The translations under genes were made by a program, and so were the position numbers. The notes below the pieces were generated by a model. It had not been told where the DNA came from. It worked only from the letters and a program-made list of their open reading frames with translations, and did not search any database. This document shows positions 63,460-64,000 of a stretch of 64,000 bases of DNA, in pieces (positions within the stretch are counted from its first letter, which is position 1; every line of letters begins with the position of its first letter). Source of the DNA: Odocoileus virginianus (lineage: Eukaryota; Chordata; Mammalia; Artiodactyla; Cervidae). The stretch lies in contig NC_069678.1 of assembly GCF_023699985.2 (NCBI RefSeq), positions 66,272,798-66,336,797 on the forward strand, read 5' to 3'.

Positions 63460-63600
63460 TCTTACACTAGAAATGTAATTTAATTAGAGACCATTGCTCT
63501 GAATTCCTTTGTCTTATAGGTGAGAAAAATGTAACCAAGAGAGTTTAAGTTGTTTGTCTGAGATAATAAAGCACTGAAAGAAGATGGCACATAAATCTCA
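63460..63600 (-). mobile_element. Possible MIR remnant
   Basis: 'ataggtgagaaaaatgtaac' and 'gagtttaagttgtttgtctg' resemble the antisense MIR core. Weak. Confidence 0.4.
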
Positions 63601-63654
63601 TGATGTGAAAAGAGAGAGTCATATAATAATTATTATTATTACTAATACAAATAG

Positions 63655-63795
63655 CTCCAAATTATTTCATATGATTTTAAGGACTTTACATATATTAACT
63701 TAGCACACCAAATCAAGGTGGTAAATATTATTATTGCCATTTTACAGAGGAAGACTAATTATCATATGATAATTAAGCAATTTGCAACATGGACC
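63655..63795 (-). mobile_element. MIR SINE
   Basis: 'ggactttacatatattaact', 'ttattattgccattttacag' and 'aggaagactaattatc' match antisense MIR. Confidence 0.75.
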
Positions 63796-63817
63796 CTATA
63801 CAGATGTATAGAATGCT

Positions 63818-63846
63818 ATAAATAAATAAGCAAATAAATAAATAAT
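63818..63846. repeat. (AAAT)n simple repeat
   Basis: About seven tetranucleotide units with one interruption (ATAAATAAATAAGCAAATAA). Confidence 0.9.
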
Positions 63847-64000
63847 GAAGAAGTAAAAGCTCTTCCTTGGATTAGAAGGCCATCTCATAAATGAGGAAGG
63901 AATGAAGAAATCATAAAAATAACCATTTAGCAAGCATATTATTCATTGATGAAGGTACATGATAGTACAAGTGGGTGAAACAGTAGATATTAAGATATTT

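Noticed and set aside
1..64000. A bacterial-style operon, defence system or other new gene system
   Set aside because: The whole window is vertebrate transposon-dominated DNA; no operon, ribosome-binding sites or dense coding is present.

Overview
This window is genomic DNA of a ruminant, almost certainly a bovid (cattle or a close relative). The evidence is the repeat content: many copies of the tRNA-derived Bov-tA SINE, several BovB (RTE-type) LINE copies, two near-full-length L1 elements with bovine-type 5' UTRs, cetartiodactyl CHR-type SINEs, a mariner-like palindromic MITE and ruminant-type LTRs, over an older mammalian layer (MIR, L2, MER20, MLT1, HAL1-like, old L1). I found no host protein-coding exon, rRNA, functional tRNA or CRISPR array that I can support. 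Every long open frame with recognisable protein similarity belongs to L1 or BovB. The window reads as intergenic or intronic DNA. Family names come from memory of consensus sequences, and edges are by eye (usually +/-10-30 bp) unless a target-site duplication (TSD) fixes them.

Layout. 1-8.3 kb: LTR-like remnant, two SINEs, a 5'-truncated BovB, an internally deleted L1, an LTR split by an inverted (twin-primed) BovB, and MIRs. 8.3-12.1 kb: the least repeat-rich stretch, with two islands that could be conserved non-coding DNA. 12.1-19.4 kb: SINEs, MIRs, an MLT1 LTR, a short young L1 3' end and an older L1 3' end. 19.45-27.5 kb: near-full-length minus-strand L1. 27.5-30.4 kb: spacer with a SINE, an ERV LTR followed by a tRNA-Glu-like sequence, an old L1 endonuclease-region fragment and two BovB pieces. 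30.4-38.2 kb: near-full-length plus-strand L1 with a perfect 15-bp TSD. The two L1s lie head to head (5' UTRs facing each other).

38.2-43 kb: an LTR cluster with SINE insertions. 43-50.5 kb: SINEs, MIRs, a mariner MITE, an MLT1 LTR, L2 and MER20. 50.5-57.8 kb: HAL1-like, CHR SINE, MLT1 and ERV remnants, L2, MIR. 57.8-60.1 kb: a 2.3-kb BovB whose reverse transcriptase frame is interrupted by a 26-bp poly(T)-plus-duplication insertion. 60-64 kb: old L1, BovB tail and MIRs.

No gene network operates here. What the sequence records well is the order of transposon insertions: nested elements, TSDs, inversions and orphan tails. I see no evidence for a previously undescribed functional system; the findings are structural.
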